From positions 1 to 64,000 of the forward strand of contig NZ_JBLFEP010000004.1 of assembly GCF_047345415.1 (NCBI RefSeq): a stretch of 64,000 nt of DNA, read 5' to 3'. Source of the stretch: Maribacter_C sp947494565 (lineage in GTDB: Bacteria > Bacteroidota > Bacteroidia > Flavobacteriales > Flavobacteriaceae). This document shows, piece after piece, positions 16,754-25,658 of the stretch. Within the stretch, counting starts at the first letter, position 1, and the number at the start of each line of letters is the position of its first letter. The translations under genes and the position numbers were made by a program. Below the pieces are notes generated by a model. The model was given only the letters and a program-made list of their open reading frames with translations, had not been told where the DNA came from and searched no databases.

Positions 16754-16790
16754 TACTAATTTTTTAGTAAATCTACTAATTAATTAGTAG
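16754..16790 (-). promoter_or_regulatory. two BlaI-type operators
   Basis: TACTAA-TTTT-TTAGTA (16754-16769) and CTACTAATT/AATTAGTAG (16773-16790, a perfect 18-bp palindrome) match the TACTA...TAGTA half-sites bound by BlaI/MecI repressors. Their centres are 20 bases apart, two turns of helix, so two dimers could bind one face. They sit 9 bases before the repressor start codon, implying autorepression; the neighbouring sulfatase gene, which is oriented the same way and ends at 16854, is upstream and not controlled by them. Confidence 0.75.
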
Positions 16791-16853
16791 ATAAAACGAT
16801 GCCAATGGAATTATTGGTTGAGCGACTTGTGTTTGGTTCTTGCTGTCCTATCG

Positions 16854-18479
16854 TTAGCTATTGGTCAGAATGGCACTATCGCGATATCCGATTCGTTCCG
16901 ATTTGGCCTCAAAAGATGTGGTATTTGGAATGGGTTGCGTATAGATGTTCCAAAGTGAATCTTGTGGTGTTTTCCAAAGAATGGTGGCGTCGGACTTTTT
17001 TGTGAGTAAACGGATATGACCATCCTTGTCTTCCATCTCCAAAGGAGGTAATTTCGGTTGATCGCCATCGGGCAGCCATTTTGCAATCAAATCTGCCTCG
17101 GGAATACCGCCTAGGTCATTGGTCTGCTCCATCCAATCTTGAAGCACGCTTCTCAGCTGCAATAAGGTATCCTGAACTTCAGGTAATCTTGCCAAATTAT
17201 TTAGTTCATACGGATCGTTTTGCAAATCGTACAACTCCTCCTCCGGCTTCGTGGTCGCCAACCAGTGCGCTTGCTTTTCACTCAGCTCGCCATTCGCGTA
17301 GAGGCGTCTTAATTCACGCATCATGGGCATTTGTTCGCGATACTTGACCGGTAAGGCATGGCTAAGTGTAGTATCATAACTCTTGATATACTTATAGCGT
17401 TCGGATCGCACGGCGCGCAAACGATCGTATACGCCATCGAACCGATCGGAGGCATGAAAGGTATACTTCGGCTTCTTGGTCGCTTCGAACGGTCCGAATT
17501 GAGCAACACCCTGCATCACTTTCGGGGGAGCTATTCCCGCCAAGGAAAGTACGGTCGGTGCCAAATCGACAAAGCTTATGAAGCGCGCATCACGGGAACC
17601 CGCTTTTTGACCCTTGGGAAACTTAATGAGCATGGGTACTTTTGTACCGGTTTCGTAAAGCGCACGTTTGTGCCGCGGAAAGGGTCCGCCGTGATCTCCA
17701 TAAAAGAAAATGAAGCTGTTTTCATAAAGTCCATCTTCCTTCAGATCGGAAATCACCTCACCCAGTTGATCGTCCAAACGTTTAAGGTTGCTATAGTTCA
17801 CCGCCAAATCATGACGAATGGTATCGTTGTCCGGAAAATAAGGTGGCACTTTCACCTTTGCAGGGTCAACGAATAAGGAGTCTTTACCACGAGCCCAGAT
17901 TTGCGATTCATGGCATACCGAAAAGTTGAAGACGGAGAAAAAAGGTTGACCTTCCCTACGATTTCTGTAATGGTGCTCTTTGCTACTTTCATCCCAAGCC
18001 GCCGCCAGTTTTCGAAAATTGTAGTCCTCCTTTGGGCCGTTTGAACAGTAATAGCCTTCCTCCCTCAAGTATTGCGTAAACATTTTCACTCCATTGGGCA
18101 CCAAGGGCGAATAACTGGGGATGTCCAAGTTTGGGTAGGGTTTGTTTCCTTTGCCCCGCCAAGGTGCGTGTGTGCGCATATTGTGGGTACCCAAGGAGGT
18201 CGGATACATGCCGGTAATAATCGAACTGCGAGCAGGTGCACAGACGGGTGCTGGCGAATAGGCATTCTCAAAAATAACCCCGTCATCGGCCAAAGCCTCT
18301 AAATTGGGAAGTGAAATGGTACTGTCACCGTACATGGGAAACCATTCGGGAGATTGGTCTTCAGCGACCAGCCACACTATATTAGGTTGTTTCGTTTCGT
18401 TTGCCCCACCTCTATCCTTTTCGGTTTGGCAACCCACAAACAAGAGACTACAGGAAAAAAGGAAAAAGAACTGTTTCAT
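16854..18479 (-). CDS. S1 family sulfatase, lipoprotein
   Basis: The 541-residue protein has a lipobox (SLLFVGCQ), the metal site VAEDQSPEW, the formylglycine motif CAPAR with Cys80 followed by SSIITG, and GDHGGPFPRHK. The layout is close to heparan N-sulfatase-like members of S1. It probably desulfates a polysaccharide fragment in the periplasm. It is transcribed alone or with the upstream TIM-barrel genes (gap 47 bases to the stop of the 18527-19366 gene). Substrate not evident. Confidence 0.9.
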   Translation of the reverse strand: MKQFFFLFSCSLLFVGCQTEKDRGGANETKQPNIVWLVAEDQSPEWFPMYGDSTISLPNLEALADDGVIFENAYSPAPVCAPARSSIITGMYPTSLGTHNMRTHAPWRGKGNKPYPNLDIPSYSPLVPNGVKMFTQYLREEGYYCSNGPKEDYNFRKLAAAWDESSKEHHYRNRREGQPFFSVFNFSVCHESQIWARGKDSLFVDPAKVKVPPYFPDNDTIRHDLAVNYSNLKRLDDQLGEVISDLKEDGLYENSFIFFYGDHGGPFPRHKRALYETGTKVPMLIKFPKGQKAGSRDARFISFVDLAPTVLSLAGIAPPKVMQGVAQFGPFEATKKPKYTFHASDRFDGVYDRLRAVRSERYKYIKSYDTTLSHALPVKYREQMPMMRELRRLYANGELSEKQAHWLATTKPEEELYDLQNDPYELNNLARLPEVQDTLLQLRSVLQDWMEQTNDLGGIPEADLIAKWLPDGDQPKLPPLEMEDKDGHIRLLTKKSDATILWKTPQDSLWNIYTQPIPNTTSFEAKSERIGYRDSAILTNS

Positions 18480-18526
18480 AATTCGGACGTATGGCGATAT
18501 GCTTATCGAAACCTAGAGGTACGGAT

Positions 18527-19366
18527 TCATTCCAAACCCTTCACGTACTCGATACTCTTTGGTACTTGTATCAATGCTTTGGAGGACTCATCCTCTACGA
18601 AAAAATAGTCGATGCGCAACTTTTTCGCTTCGGCAACCACTGCGTCAATGTCGATTTGACCCCTACCTAAAACGACGTTGGTTTCTACGTCTGAACTACC
18701 GTTTCCGTTCCCCTTAGTTCCTTTTTTACAATCTTTCAAGTGCATCAATTTGAATTCATCGGGATATTTTCTGAGCCATTCCACGGGATCTTCCCCGGGA
18801 TGGGCGAACCAATAAACATCCATTTCAAAATCAAAATGGTCGGAGTTCTTGATCAAGTGGTCGATGAGAAAAGCACCTTTATAAGGCCTGAATTCATACC
18901 CATGAGGGTGATAGGTCAGCGTAATTCCGTTATCCTTCAAAAGCTTGCCTGCCGTATTAAAAACCTCCAAAGCCAAATTGGTATCCGTTATGGTGAAATC
19001 GTTACCGTTGTGCGGAATCCAAAAGCAAACCACATATTTTGCCCCGTAATTCTTAGCTCGGGCCAAAACGGTTTCCGGGGAGTTTTGCAATTCCTCAAAT
19101 GGTGCGCTGACACTTACAATTTTCAACCCATTCTCGGCCAACATGGCGTTGTATTCCGCTTGGGAGTACCCATAGGTACCGTCATTACCATCTTCAAGAT
19201 TGGTAATGCCCCAACTTTTGATCTTGGCAAACGTACCGGGTACATTATTTGGGAACTCATTGCGAAGACTGTACAATTGCAATCCTATCTCTTGCGAATA
19301 GACCATACCCGCAGCTAAGTGAAAAACCACAAAGGATAGTGCTAGAACTAATCTGGAAGTTCTCAT
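18527..19366 (-). CDS. secreted sugar isomerase/epimerase-like TIM barrel (copy 2)
   Basis: The 279-residue protein has a signal peptide (LVLALSFVVFHLAAGMVYSQ) and the xylose isomerase-like TIM-barrel pattern: IGLQLYSLRNEF, YHPHGYEFRPY, FDFEMDVYWFAHPG, LMHLKDCKKG and YFFVEDES, with His and acidic residues arranged as in divalent-metal barrels. It is a close paralogue of the upstream neighbour (19393-20217), sharing most of these motifs. Secretion argues against a sugar-phosphate substrate; keto-sugar glycosides made by the adjacent dehydrogenases are a possible substrate (inference). Confidence 0.85.
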   Translation of the reverse strand: MRTSRLVLALSFVVFHLAAGMVYSQEIGLQLYSLRNEFPNNVPGTFAKIKSWGITNLEDGNDGTYGYSQAEYNAMLAENGLKIVSVSAPFEELQNSPETVLARAKNYGAKYVVCFWIPHNGNDFTITDTNLALEVFNTAGKLLKDNGITLTYHPHGYEFRPYKGAFLIDHLIKNSDHFDFEMDVYWFAHPGEDPVEWLRKYPDEFKLMHLKDCKKGTKGNGNGSSDVETNVVLGRGQIDIDAVVAEAKKLRIDYFFVEDESSKALIQVPKSIEYVKGLE

Positions 19367-19392
19367 TTTAAGATTTACTCATTAGGTGAGGG

Positions 19393-20217
19393 TTACATTT
19401 TGTTCAATCCATCCAAGAATTTTAAACTCTGCGGAACCTGTTCAACGACCCTTGAAGACTCGTCTTCAATAAACATATATTCGATACCCAATCTTTTTGC
19501 TTCCAATACCACGCCCCGAATATCAACCTGACCTTTACCGAGCACAACATTGGTCTCTACGTCTTCATGCCCGGTATTATTGCCCTGTACACCGTGCTTC
19601 ATATCCTTTAGATGCATTAAGGTCATCTTCTTTGGATATTTTTTCATCAGCGCAAGGGGATCCGCACCGCCATGATGTGCCCAAAACACGTCTAGTTCAA
19701 AGGTAAAATCAGTGGCATTTTCGGCCATATAATCAAACAAGGTTCCATTTTTATACGGTCTGAACTCATATCCATGGGGATGATACGCCAAAACCAAGCC
19801 ATTCGCTTTTAACAATTTACCTGCCGTATTGAATACTTTGGTCGCATGTTGGGTCTCTTCAAGATCCCACTTGTTATCATCATGGGGTACCCAAGCGCAC
19901 ATTACATATTTAGCTCCAAAAGCTTTCGCATTGTCGATTACTTTCTGAGGGTCTTTTTCAAGGTCTTCAAAACCCGCTCCTACGCTGACTACGGATAACT
20001 TGCGTGTGGCCAATTCCTTTTGGAAGTCCTCCATAGACATGCCATAGGTACCACCACCCTCCAACTTTGTGATGCCCCATGATTGGATGGCATCCAAACT
20101 TCCAGTAACATCTTGTTTGAACTGATTTCTTAGGCTATAGAGTTGAAGGCCTACCTCTTGCGCTGTCATAGGTACTATCAGCATTGCGAATAGTACGATT
20201 GCCACCATCTTCTTCAT
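19393..20217 (-). CDS. secreted sugar isomerase/epimerase-like TIM barrel (copy 1)
   Basis: The 274-residue protein has a signal peptide (MVAIVLFAMLIVPMTAQ) and barrel motifs VGLQLYSLRNQF, YHPHGYEFRPY, FTFELDVFWAHHGG, TLMHLKDMKHG and YMFIEDES. The tandem copy at 18527-19366 probably arose by duplication. It lies 22 bases downstream of the small dehydrogenase subunit gene, on the same strand, so the GMC dehydrogenase, small subunit and both barrels look like one transcript. Confidence 0.87.
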   Translation of the reverse strand: MKKMVAIVLFAMLIVPMTAQEVGLQLYSLRNQFKQDVTGSLDAIQSWGITKLEGGGTYGMSMEDFQKELATRKLSVVSVGAGFEDLEKDPQKVIDNAKAFGAKYVMCAWVPHDDNKWDLEETQHATKVFNTAGKLLKANGLVLAYHPHGYEFRPYKNGTLFDYMAENATDFTFELDVFWAHHGGADPLALMKKYPKKMTLMHLKDMKHGVQGNNTGHEDVETNVVLGKGQVDIRGVVLEAKRLGIEYMFIEDESSRVVEQVPQSLKFLDGLNKM

Positions 20218-20239
20218 GATATATTGGTTTTGATTATTG

Positions 20240-20953
20240 TTATGTCAATAGATTTCCATCGTCGTCCCAAGTGGCTATTGTTCCTCGGGTACTTTGATCG
20301 ATACATTTCGCGATCCATTCCGGATCATAGGCTACACCATGTTGATCTAGCACATCTTGTGGTACACCATCCCAAACGTTGGGTTGGTTTCCTTTGTAAC
20401 CCAAATCGGCAATACCTACCTTAGAGGTGTAATATCCGGTGACCGTCAAGCCCCGCATCATATAAAAAAATTGGATTTCCAAGGGCTGTTCATCCAAAGG
20501 TTTCTCGGTATCATGCCAACAGATTTCATCGCAGATCTGTTTCTTCTGCTCTAAAGTTGCCGATTTGAATTCGGTTCCGAATTCCGTATTACTTTTATGA
20601 TCCAACCACATGAGTCCTCCCAAGAGCGTAGGCGCCATAGTAGGTACATCTTTGCCCATAAATTCGATCAACTCAGGTACGCCTGCTTCTATAGGGCCAC
20701 CGTGAGGCTCTTTTGGTGGTAAGATCACCACGCTGAGCGCGGCAATGGTTTCCATCTCGTGCTCATTGAACAATTGTTCGGCATTGAGTTTTTCAATTCG
20801 CTCTAATTCTTTCGGAGTACGTCCAAAAAACTTTTCGCTACTCTCGACAACAGCTTCATCAATAGTTTCCGTTTTACAAGAATTGAATGCCACACCTGTA
20901 GTGGCGGCAGCTCCTCCTAGAATTAAGGTCTGTAAACTTTTTCTTCTATCCAT
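20240..20953 (-). CDS. gluconate 2-dehydrogenase subunit 3-like small subunit
   Basis: The 237-residue protein has a twin-arginine-like start (MDRRKSLQTLILGGAA) with a Cys at NSCKTE that could also be lipidated. The body (HEMETIAALSVVILPP, VPELIEFMGKD) fits the small (gamma) subunit family that chaperones and completes GMC-type membrane dehydrogenases. It is 3 bases downstream of the GMC gene. The small subunit is thought to carry the folded large subunit through the Tat system. Confidence 0.88.
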   Translation of the reverse strand: MDRRKSLQTLILGGAAATTGVAFNSCKTETIDEAVVESSEKFFGRTPKELERIEKLNAEQLFNEHEMETIAALSVVILPPKEPHGGPIEAGVPELIEFMGKDVPTMAPTLLGGLMWLDHKSNTEFGTEFKSATLEQKKQICDEICWHDTEKPLDEQPLEIQFFYMMRGLTVTGYYTSKVGIADLGYKGNQPNVWDGVPQDVLDQHGVAYDPEWIAKCIDQSTRGTIATWDDDGNLLT

Positions 20954-20956
20954 AGC

Positions 20957-22678
20957 TTAAATATTTTGGGCTTTAAGTTGTTCGATAATATAATCGGAAG
21001 CTCTCCAGGAAAGCGCCATGATGGTCCATGTACAGTTTTTATCCGCTTGGGAAACGAACGGACCTGCATCAACGATAAAAACATTATCGACATCATGTAA
21101 TTGTTGAAACTTATTCGTGACCGAAGTCTTAGGATCATCACCCATTCTTGTGGTACCCACTTCGTGGATAATCTGACCTGGGGCATGCAGTCCATAATCT
21201 TGGTCTTTACCAGGTTTTTCGCCTAATGGAATACCTCCCATATTATGGATCAGTTCTTCGAATGTATCTTGCATATGCTTTGCCTGGTTTCTCTCGAAAT
21301 CCGACCACTGGTAATTGAACTTTAAAACAGGTATACCAAACTGATCCACCGTTGTTGGATCTATTTCGCAATAGTTATCTTTTCGCGCAACAGCTTCACC
21401 GCGTCCTCCAAAACCGATAACGGAACCATAATATTTCTTAACATCATCACGAAGACTATCACCATAACCTCCAACTTTGAGTCCGAAGTGCTTGTTCAAA
21501 CCGTTGGGATCCATACTGAAACCATAGGTAGGATTGCTCATTCCGCCCCATACTTCAATGTGGTATCCACGCGGGAAATCAAGTTTCGAGTTATCACCCC
21601 ACCAAGGTGAGTAGACATGCATACCTCCTACACCATCCTCGTTGTAAGATACCTTACGATTCATCAGACCAGGAATAACCCCAGCGGCACTTGCCCCTGT
21701 GGAGTCATGCAAATATTTACCGACGATATCACTGCTATTTCCAAGGCCGTTCGGATGCTGTTTACTTTTCGAATTCAAGAGGATACGCGCTGAACTACAG
21801 GCAGATGCAGCCAGAACAACTACTTTTGCTTTAAGCTTGTACTCTTTTCTATCCTCTTTATTGATATAGGAGACCCCAGTAGCTTTTCCTTCTTCGTTCG
21901 TGGTGACTTCCCGTACCATGGAATTCACGAATATCTTTACCTGACCTCCGCTTTTTTGAGCCGGAAATATCAAACAACTTCCTGCCGAGAAATCAGCATA
22001 GACCGAACAGGAGCGTCCGCACTGCCCGCAATAAAAACAAACCCCTCTTTCGTTATTGATCTTCTTGGTCAACATCGACAAGCGACCAGGAATTACCGGA
22101 ATATTTGATTTTTTGGCTCCATCAATATAGAATAACTCATGTAGTCTTGGTTTTGGCGGAGGAAGAAAAAATCCATCCGGATCATTCTCCCGGCCTTCTT
22201 TGGTTCCAAAGACCCCTATGAGTTTATCTAACTTATCGTAATAAGGTTTTACGTCATCGTAACTAATAGGCCAGTTATCTCCAAGTCCGTCTACATCTTT
22301 ATGCTTGAAATCTTTTGGTCCAAAACGTAAAGAAATGCGTCCCCAGTGGTTGGTTCGTCCTCCTAGCATTCTAGCTCTCCACCACATAAAATTCGTTCCT
22401 TCTTCTTGGGTGTAGGGTTCGCCTTCAACTTCCCAATCGCCCCAAGACATATCGTGGCCACCAAAGGCACGGTCTGTACCCGCAAACCTCCTAGGTGATT
22501 CATAGGCCCATTTCAACTGGGTCTGGGTTACGGGATTTTTGGGGTCGAAAAACGGACCTGCTTCAACAACCGCAACATTTAGGCCTGCATCTGCTAATTG
22601 TTTCGTAGCCATTCCGCCACCAGCTCCTGAGCCCACAATAATTACATCATATATTTCCGATGACTCCTTTATCTGCAT
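20957..22678 (-). CDS. GMC-family dehydrogenase large subunit (sugar/glycoside oxidising)
   Basis: The start chosen at 22678 (MQIKESSEIYDVIIVGSGAG) puts the FAD-binding GSGAGGG near the N-terminus; a frame 15 codons longer is open. The 573-residue protein has CFYCGQCGRSC, a cysteine cluster like the Fe-S site of FAD glucose dehydrogenases, and the catalytic HEVGTTRMG and NCTWTI segments. With its small subunit it resembles FAD-GDH and glucoside 3-dehydrogenases, which pass electrons to cytochromes; no cytochrome subunit is adjacent. The acceptor and the exact sugar are unknown. Confidence 0.9.
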   Translation of the reverse strand: MQIKESSEIYDVIIVGSGAGGGMATKQLADAGLNVAVVEAGPFFDPKNPVTQTQLKWAYESPRRFAGTDRAFGGHDMSWGDWEVEGEPYTQEEGTNFMWWRARMLGGRTNHWGRISLRFGPKDFKHKDVDGLGDNWPISYDDVKPYYDKLDKLIGVFGTKEGRENDPDGFFLPPPKPRLHELFYIDGAKKSNIPVIPGRLSMLTKKINNERGVCFYCGQCGRSCSVYADFSAGSCLIFPAQKSGGQVKIFVNSMVREVTTNEEGKATGVSYINKEDRKEYKLKAKVVVLAASACSSARILLNSKSKQHPNGLGNSSDIVGKYLHDSTGASAAGVIPGLMNRKVSYNEDGVGGMHVYSPWWGDNSKLDFPRGYHIEVWGGMSNPTYGFSMDPNGLNKHFGLKVGGYGDSLRDDVKKYYGSVIGFGGRGEAVARKDNYCEIDPTTVDQFGIPVLKFNYQWSDFERNQAKHMQDTFEELIHNMGGIPLGEKPGKDQDYGLHAPGQIIHEVGTTRMGDDPKTSVTNKFQQLHDVDNVFIVDAGPFVSQADKNCTWTIMALSWRASDYIIEQLKAQNI

Positions 22679-22876
22679 AGTTTGATTTTTAATTTGCCCT
22701 AATTTAAGATTTTTTTGATTCAACCGGCACTAATTTATCCGTACGACATGGGAAATGTTATGAATCAACGTAATATTCCTACGAAGTGCATGAAATTCAG
22801 GCCGTCAATACCAAATCATTTACTATCTTAAGGTCGAAATATGGGATAAGGAATCCCACCTAAAACCACTTGAACA

Positions 22877-24253
22877 ATGAAAACCGAGAACCTCCACCTT
22901 GATCGAAGAAAATTTATTAAAGGTACCTCAGCTGCATTGCTGTTAAGCTCCATAGGTGCTTATGGCTTCGAAAGTGTTTACCGCGATACTCCCTGGCGGG
23001 TCGGACTTATCGGTTGTGGTTGGTATGGTACGAGCGATCTGTTCAAATTGATTCAAGTAGCTGACGTAAAGGTCATAGCGGTATGTGATGTAGACACTAA
23101 ATTTATGGACAATACGGCCACCCAAGTTGCTGAACGGCAGAAATCGGGAAAAAAACCCAAAATGTACGGGGACTACCGAAAGATGTTGGACGAGAGTAAA
23201 TTAGACATTGTACTTATCGGTTCTCCGGATCACTGGCACGCCTTGCAATGTATCGATGCCCTAAAGGCCGGATGCCATGTCTACGTTCAAAAACCGATCA
23301 GTGTGGATGTTATTGAAGGGGAAGCTATGGTCGCTGCGGCAAGAAAATATAATAAAACAGTACAAGTCGGAACACAACGAAAGAGTACTCCTCATTTGAT
23401 CGACGTAAAAAGGGAAATTGTTGACGCAGGGCTCTTAGGAAAAATAAAGCATGTCGAAATGTGCTGCTATTTTCATATGAGAGCAAATGGCAACCCGCCG
23501 CTGGAAGAGGTCCCTGATTTTCTAGACTACGAAATGTGGACGGGGCCTGCGCCCTTACGCCCCTATGATGGTATTCCGCACAGAAGATGGTGGCGGACGT
23601 TCATGGAGTACGGCAATGGCATCACCGGTGACATGTGCGTACACATGTATGATACGGTCCGTTGGATGCTCGGACTTGGGTGGCCTAAAAAGATTACGGC
23701 AACAGGTGGTATTTATGTCCAAACCGAGGGTAAATCGAACATCGCGGATACGCAAACGGCAATTTTCGAGCACGATGATTTGAATTGCGTATGGCAACAT
23801 CGTACATGGGGGACACCAGCGGATCCCGAGTACCCCTGGTCTTTCAAACTTTATGGAGAAAAAGGGACTTTATCAGGCAGCACCATGCAAGCTGATTTTG
23901 TACCCCATTCAAAAGACGTCGCACCGATTCATTATGACGTATTGTACGAAAAAGAAAAATACCCTGAAGACCTCGTTGAGAAAGATAATGAACTGAATGC
24001 CGCACCAGCAACGCGAAGGCATATGCTTGATTTTCTAAATGCCATTGCCAAAGGGTCGAGACCTATTGCGGATATTGAGGAGGGGCATATTTCAACGGCC
24101 AGTTGTATTCTCGCCAACCTATCTATGGAACTGGGTAGGCCCTTGGTCTACGATTCACAAAGCAAGACCGTAAAAGATGACCCAGAAGCTACGGCTTTAT
24201 TGCAACGCGCTTACAGAGAAGGATATACGCATCCGCACCCTGACAATGTATAA
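22877..24253 (+). CDS. secreted Gfo/Idh/MocA family oxidoreductase
   Basis: The 458-residue protein has a Tat-type signal (RRKFIKGTSAALLLSS), a Rossmann motif VGLIGCGWYG, the QKPISV segment in place of the common EKP, and a C-terminal barrel with GDMCVHMYDTVRW supplying possible active-site His and Asp. Exported members carry tightly bound NAD and act on glycosides, for example by transient 3-oxidation. It is divergent from the GMC operon across a 198-bp gap in which no promoter could be fixed. Confidence 0.88.
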   Translation: MKTENLHLDRRKFIKGTSAALLLSSIGAYGFESVYRDTPWRVGLIGCGWYGTSDLFKLIQVADVKVIAVCDVDTKFMDNTATQVAERQKSGKKPKMYGDYRKMLDESKLDIVLIGSPDHWHALQCIDALKAGCHVYVQKPISVDVIEGEAMVAAARKYNKTVQVGTQRKSTPHLIDVKREIVDAGLLGKIKHVEMCCYFHMRANGNPPLEEVPDFLDYEMWTGPAPLRPYDGIPHRRWWRTFMEYGNGITGDMCVHMYDTVRWMLGLGWPKKITATGGIYVQTEGKSNIADTQTAIFEHDDLNCVWQHRTWGTPADPEYPWSFKLYGEKGTLSGSTMQADFVPHSKDVAPIHYDVLYEKEKYPEDLVEKDNELNAAPATRRHMLDFLNAIAKGSRPIADIEEGHISTASCILANLSMELGRPLVYDSQSKTVKDDPEATALLQRAYREGYTHPHPDNV

Positions 24254-24290
24254 TGCGTTTTCATCATTTTCGGCTCTTCAAATCGAAACT

Positions 24291-25598
24291 TTAGTTTTTC
24301 TGGGCGGCCATCCATTCCATGATAGTGGTCTTTGCTCCATTTAGTTTTACGGGAGTACCATCTAATTCGAAATCGGCATGATTGGCATGAGAGTAGATCC
24401 ACGACCAATGTCCGTTGTATCGGTAATCCGTACCCCCGTAGAATCCGGATAGGTCGGTTACATGATCATAAAATGAAAAATGTACATCGGCGGCACCGGC
24501 ATTTACCAGACGTTGGTATAACGGAACTACTGTTTCATTGGGAAGGGTAACCGGATCATCTTTTGCGTGTACGAACCACATCGGAACGTTCTTGATCCGT
24601 TCAATTTCTTCATTCGAGATGTACTTGTTGTGAAAAGCCAAGGCACTGATATAGCCGGCCGCAAAGTAATCGGGATGTTCTAAAATCAGTTTTAGACTCA
24701 TGTATCCGCCATTCGAACATCCACCGATATAAATGCGATCGGTATCAATACCTTGATGGTCGTTGACATACTGCTTGATCAACCCCATCAGTGTTTCGTT
24801 ATAAATATCGTTTCTATCACCACGAGTGTAATCACCAGTAGCACTTTGCATCCAGAAGGTCGGGGCTTGCGGGACCAGCACATAGGCACCCCCAAAAATC
24901 GACTGCATATCTTTGGAAGCATAGTTCCATGCTTTATTGGCAATTAGAGGGATACTCGGATCGGTACCCCCTTCCCCACCTCCATGCAACCATATAATCA
25001 GCGGCGCTTTACCCTCGTGCTTCGGTATGAAGGAACCATAGGTGAGCCTTGTTTCGTTTTGGGTATATACTCCGCTCAAATCAAATTCCTTAAGTCGACT
25101 AATAATCCTTTCGGTTTCAGTATTCCAGACCTTCTTTGACGGAAGATGTGAGACGACAAGTTTATAATCGATCCATTGATTGCTCCCCCGGCCATTTTTG
25201 AAGACATACTTTATAGGAGAACCCAAGGCATCGTTCGGACTGACAAAAAGCACCAAGGCAACATGGTTTCCCGTCGCAACTGCCTTTCCCATAGCATCCG
25301 AAACATAGGCGTGCATCACCTTTCGAGCTCCTTTAGCTTCACCAGGTCTCATCTCGACCCCTTCGGCTTTTCGTTCAACCTCCACTGAAAAATCCCGGAA
25401 ATCGACTTCTGAAACCATCTGCTCCATCGGTAACACCACTTTGTTGACCCCAGGGCCCCAGTCATACCCCTCAATGAGTAGCGTGTATTGGCCTTCCGCT
25501 GCATGTTCCATAGTCAGAGTTGCTTTTGTAGTGGTCTTCGCCATAAGGGCAGTCGAGATGAGAAAGAGGGTCAAAAAGGTGAAGGTCATATTCTTCAT
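24291..25598 (-). CDS. secreted esterase/peptidase of the prolyl oligopeptidase-like type
   Basis: The start at 25598 (MKNMTFTFLTLFLISTALMA) gives a signal peptide. The 435-residue protein has IIWLHGGGEGG (oxyanion), IGGCSNGGYM (nucleophile Ser), an acid in HAKDDPVT and a His in HANHADF; a beta-rich N-terminal domain of about 200 residues precedes the hydrolase fold. This matches PHB depolymerase/CE1-like esterases used on acylated glycans. It is divergent from the dienelactone hydrolase gene, the starts only 33-60 bases apart, so the promoters overlap. Confidence 0.83.
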   Translation of the reverse strand: MKNMTFTFLTLFLISTALMAKTTTKATLTMEHAAEGQYTLLIEGYDWGPGVNKVVLPMEQMVSEVDFRDFSVEVERKAEGVEMRPGEAKGARKVMHAYVSDAMGKAVATGNHVALVLFVSPNDALGSPIKYVFKNGRGSNQWIDYKLVVSHLPSKKVWNTETERIISRLKEFDLSGVYTQNETRLTYGSFIPKHEGKAPLIIWLHGGGEGGTDPSIPLIANKAWNYASKDMQSIFGGAYVLVPQAPTFWMQSATGDYTRGDRNDIYNETLMGLIKQYVNDHQGIDTDRIYIGGCSNGGYMSLKLILEHPDYFAAGYISALAFHNKYISNEEIERIKNVPMWFVHAKDDPVTLPNETVVPLYQRLVNAGAADVHFSFYDHVTDLSGFYGGTDYRYNGHWSWIYSHANHADFELDGTPVKLNGAKTTIMEWMAAQKN

Positions 25599-25658
25599 AT
25601 TCCGTATCTTTAAAATGATGCATGTAAGATAATGCATTGGATGAAAATAAAACGTGTT

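Noticed and set aside
17358..17876. A 172-codon plus-strand frame
   Set aside because: It lies entirely antisense to the sulfatase at 16854-18479, whose motifs are clear; frame openness here follows from codon bias.
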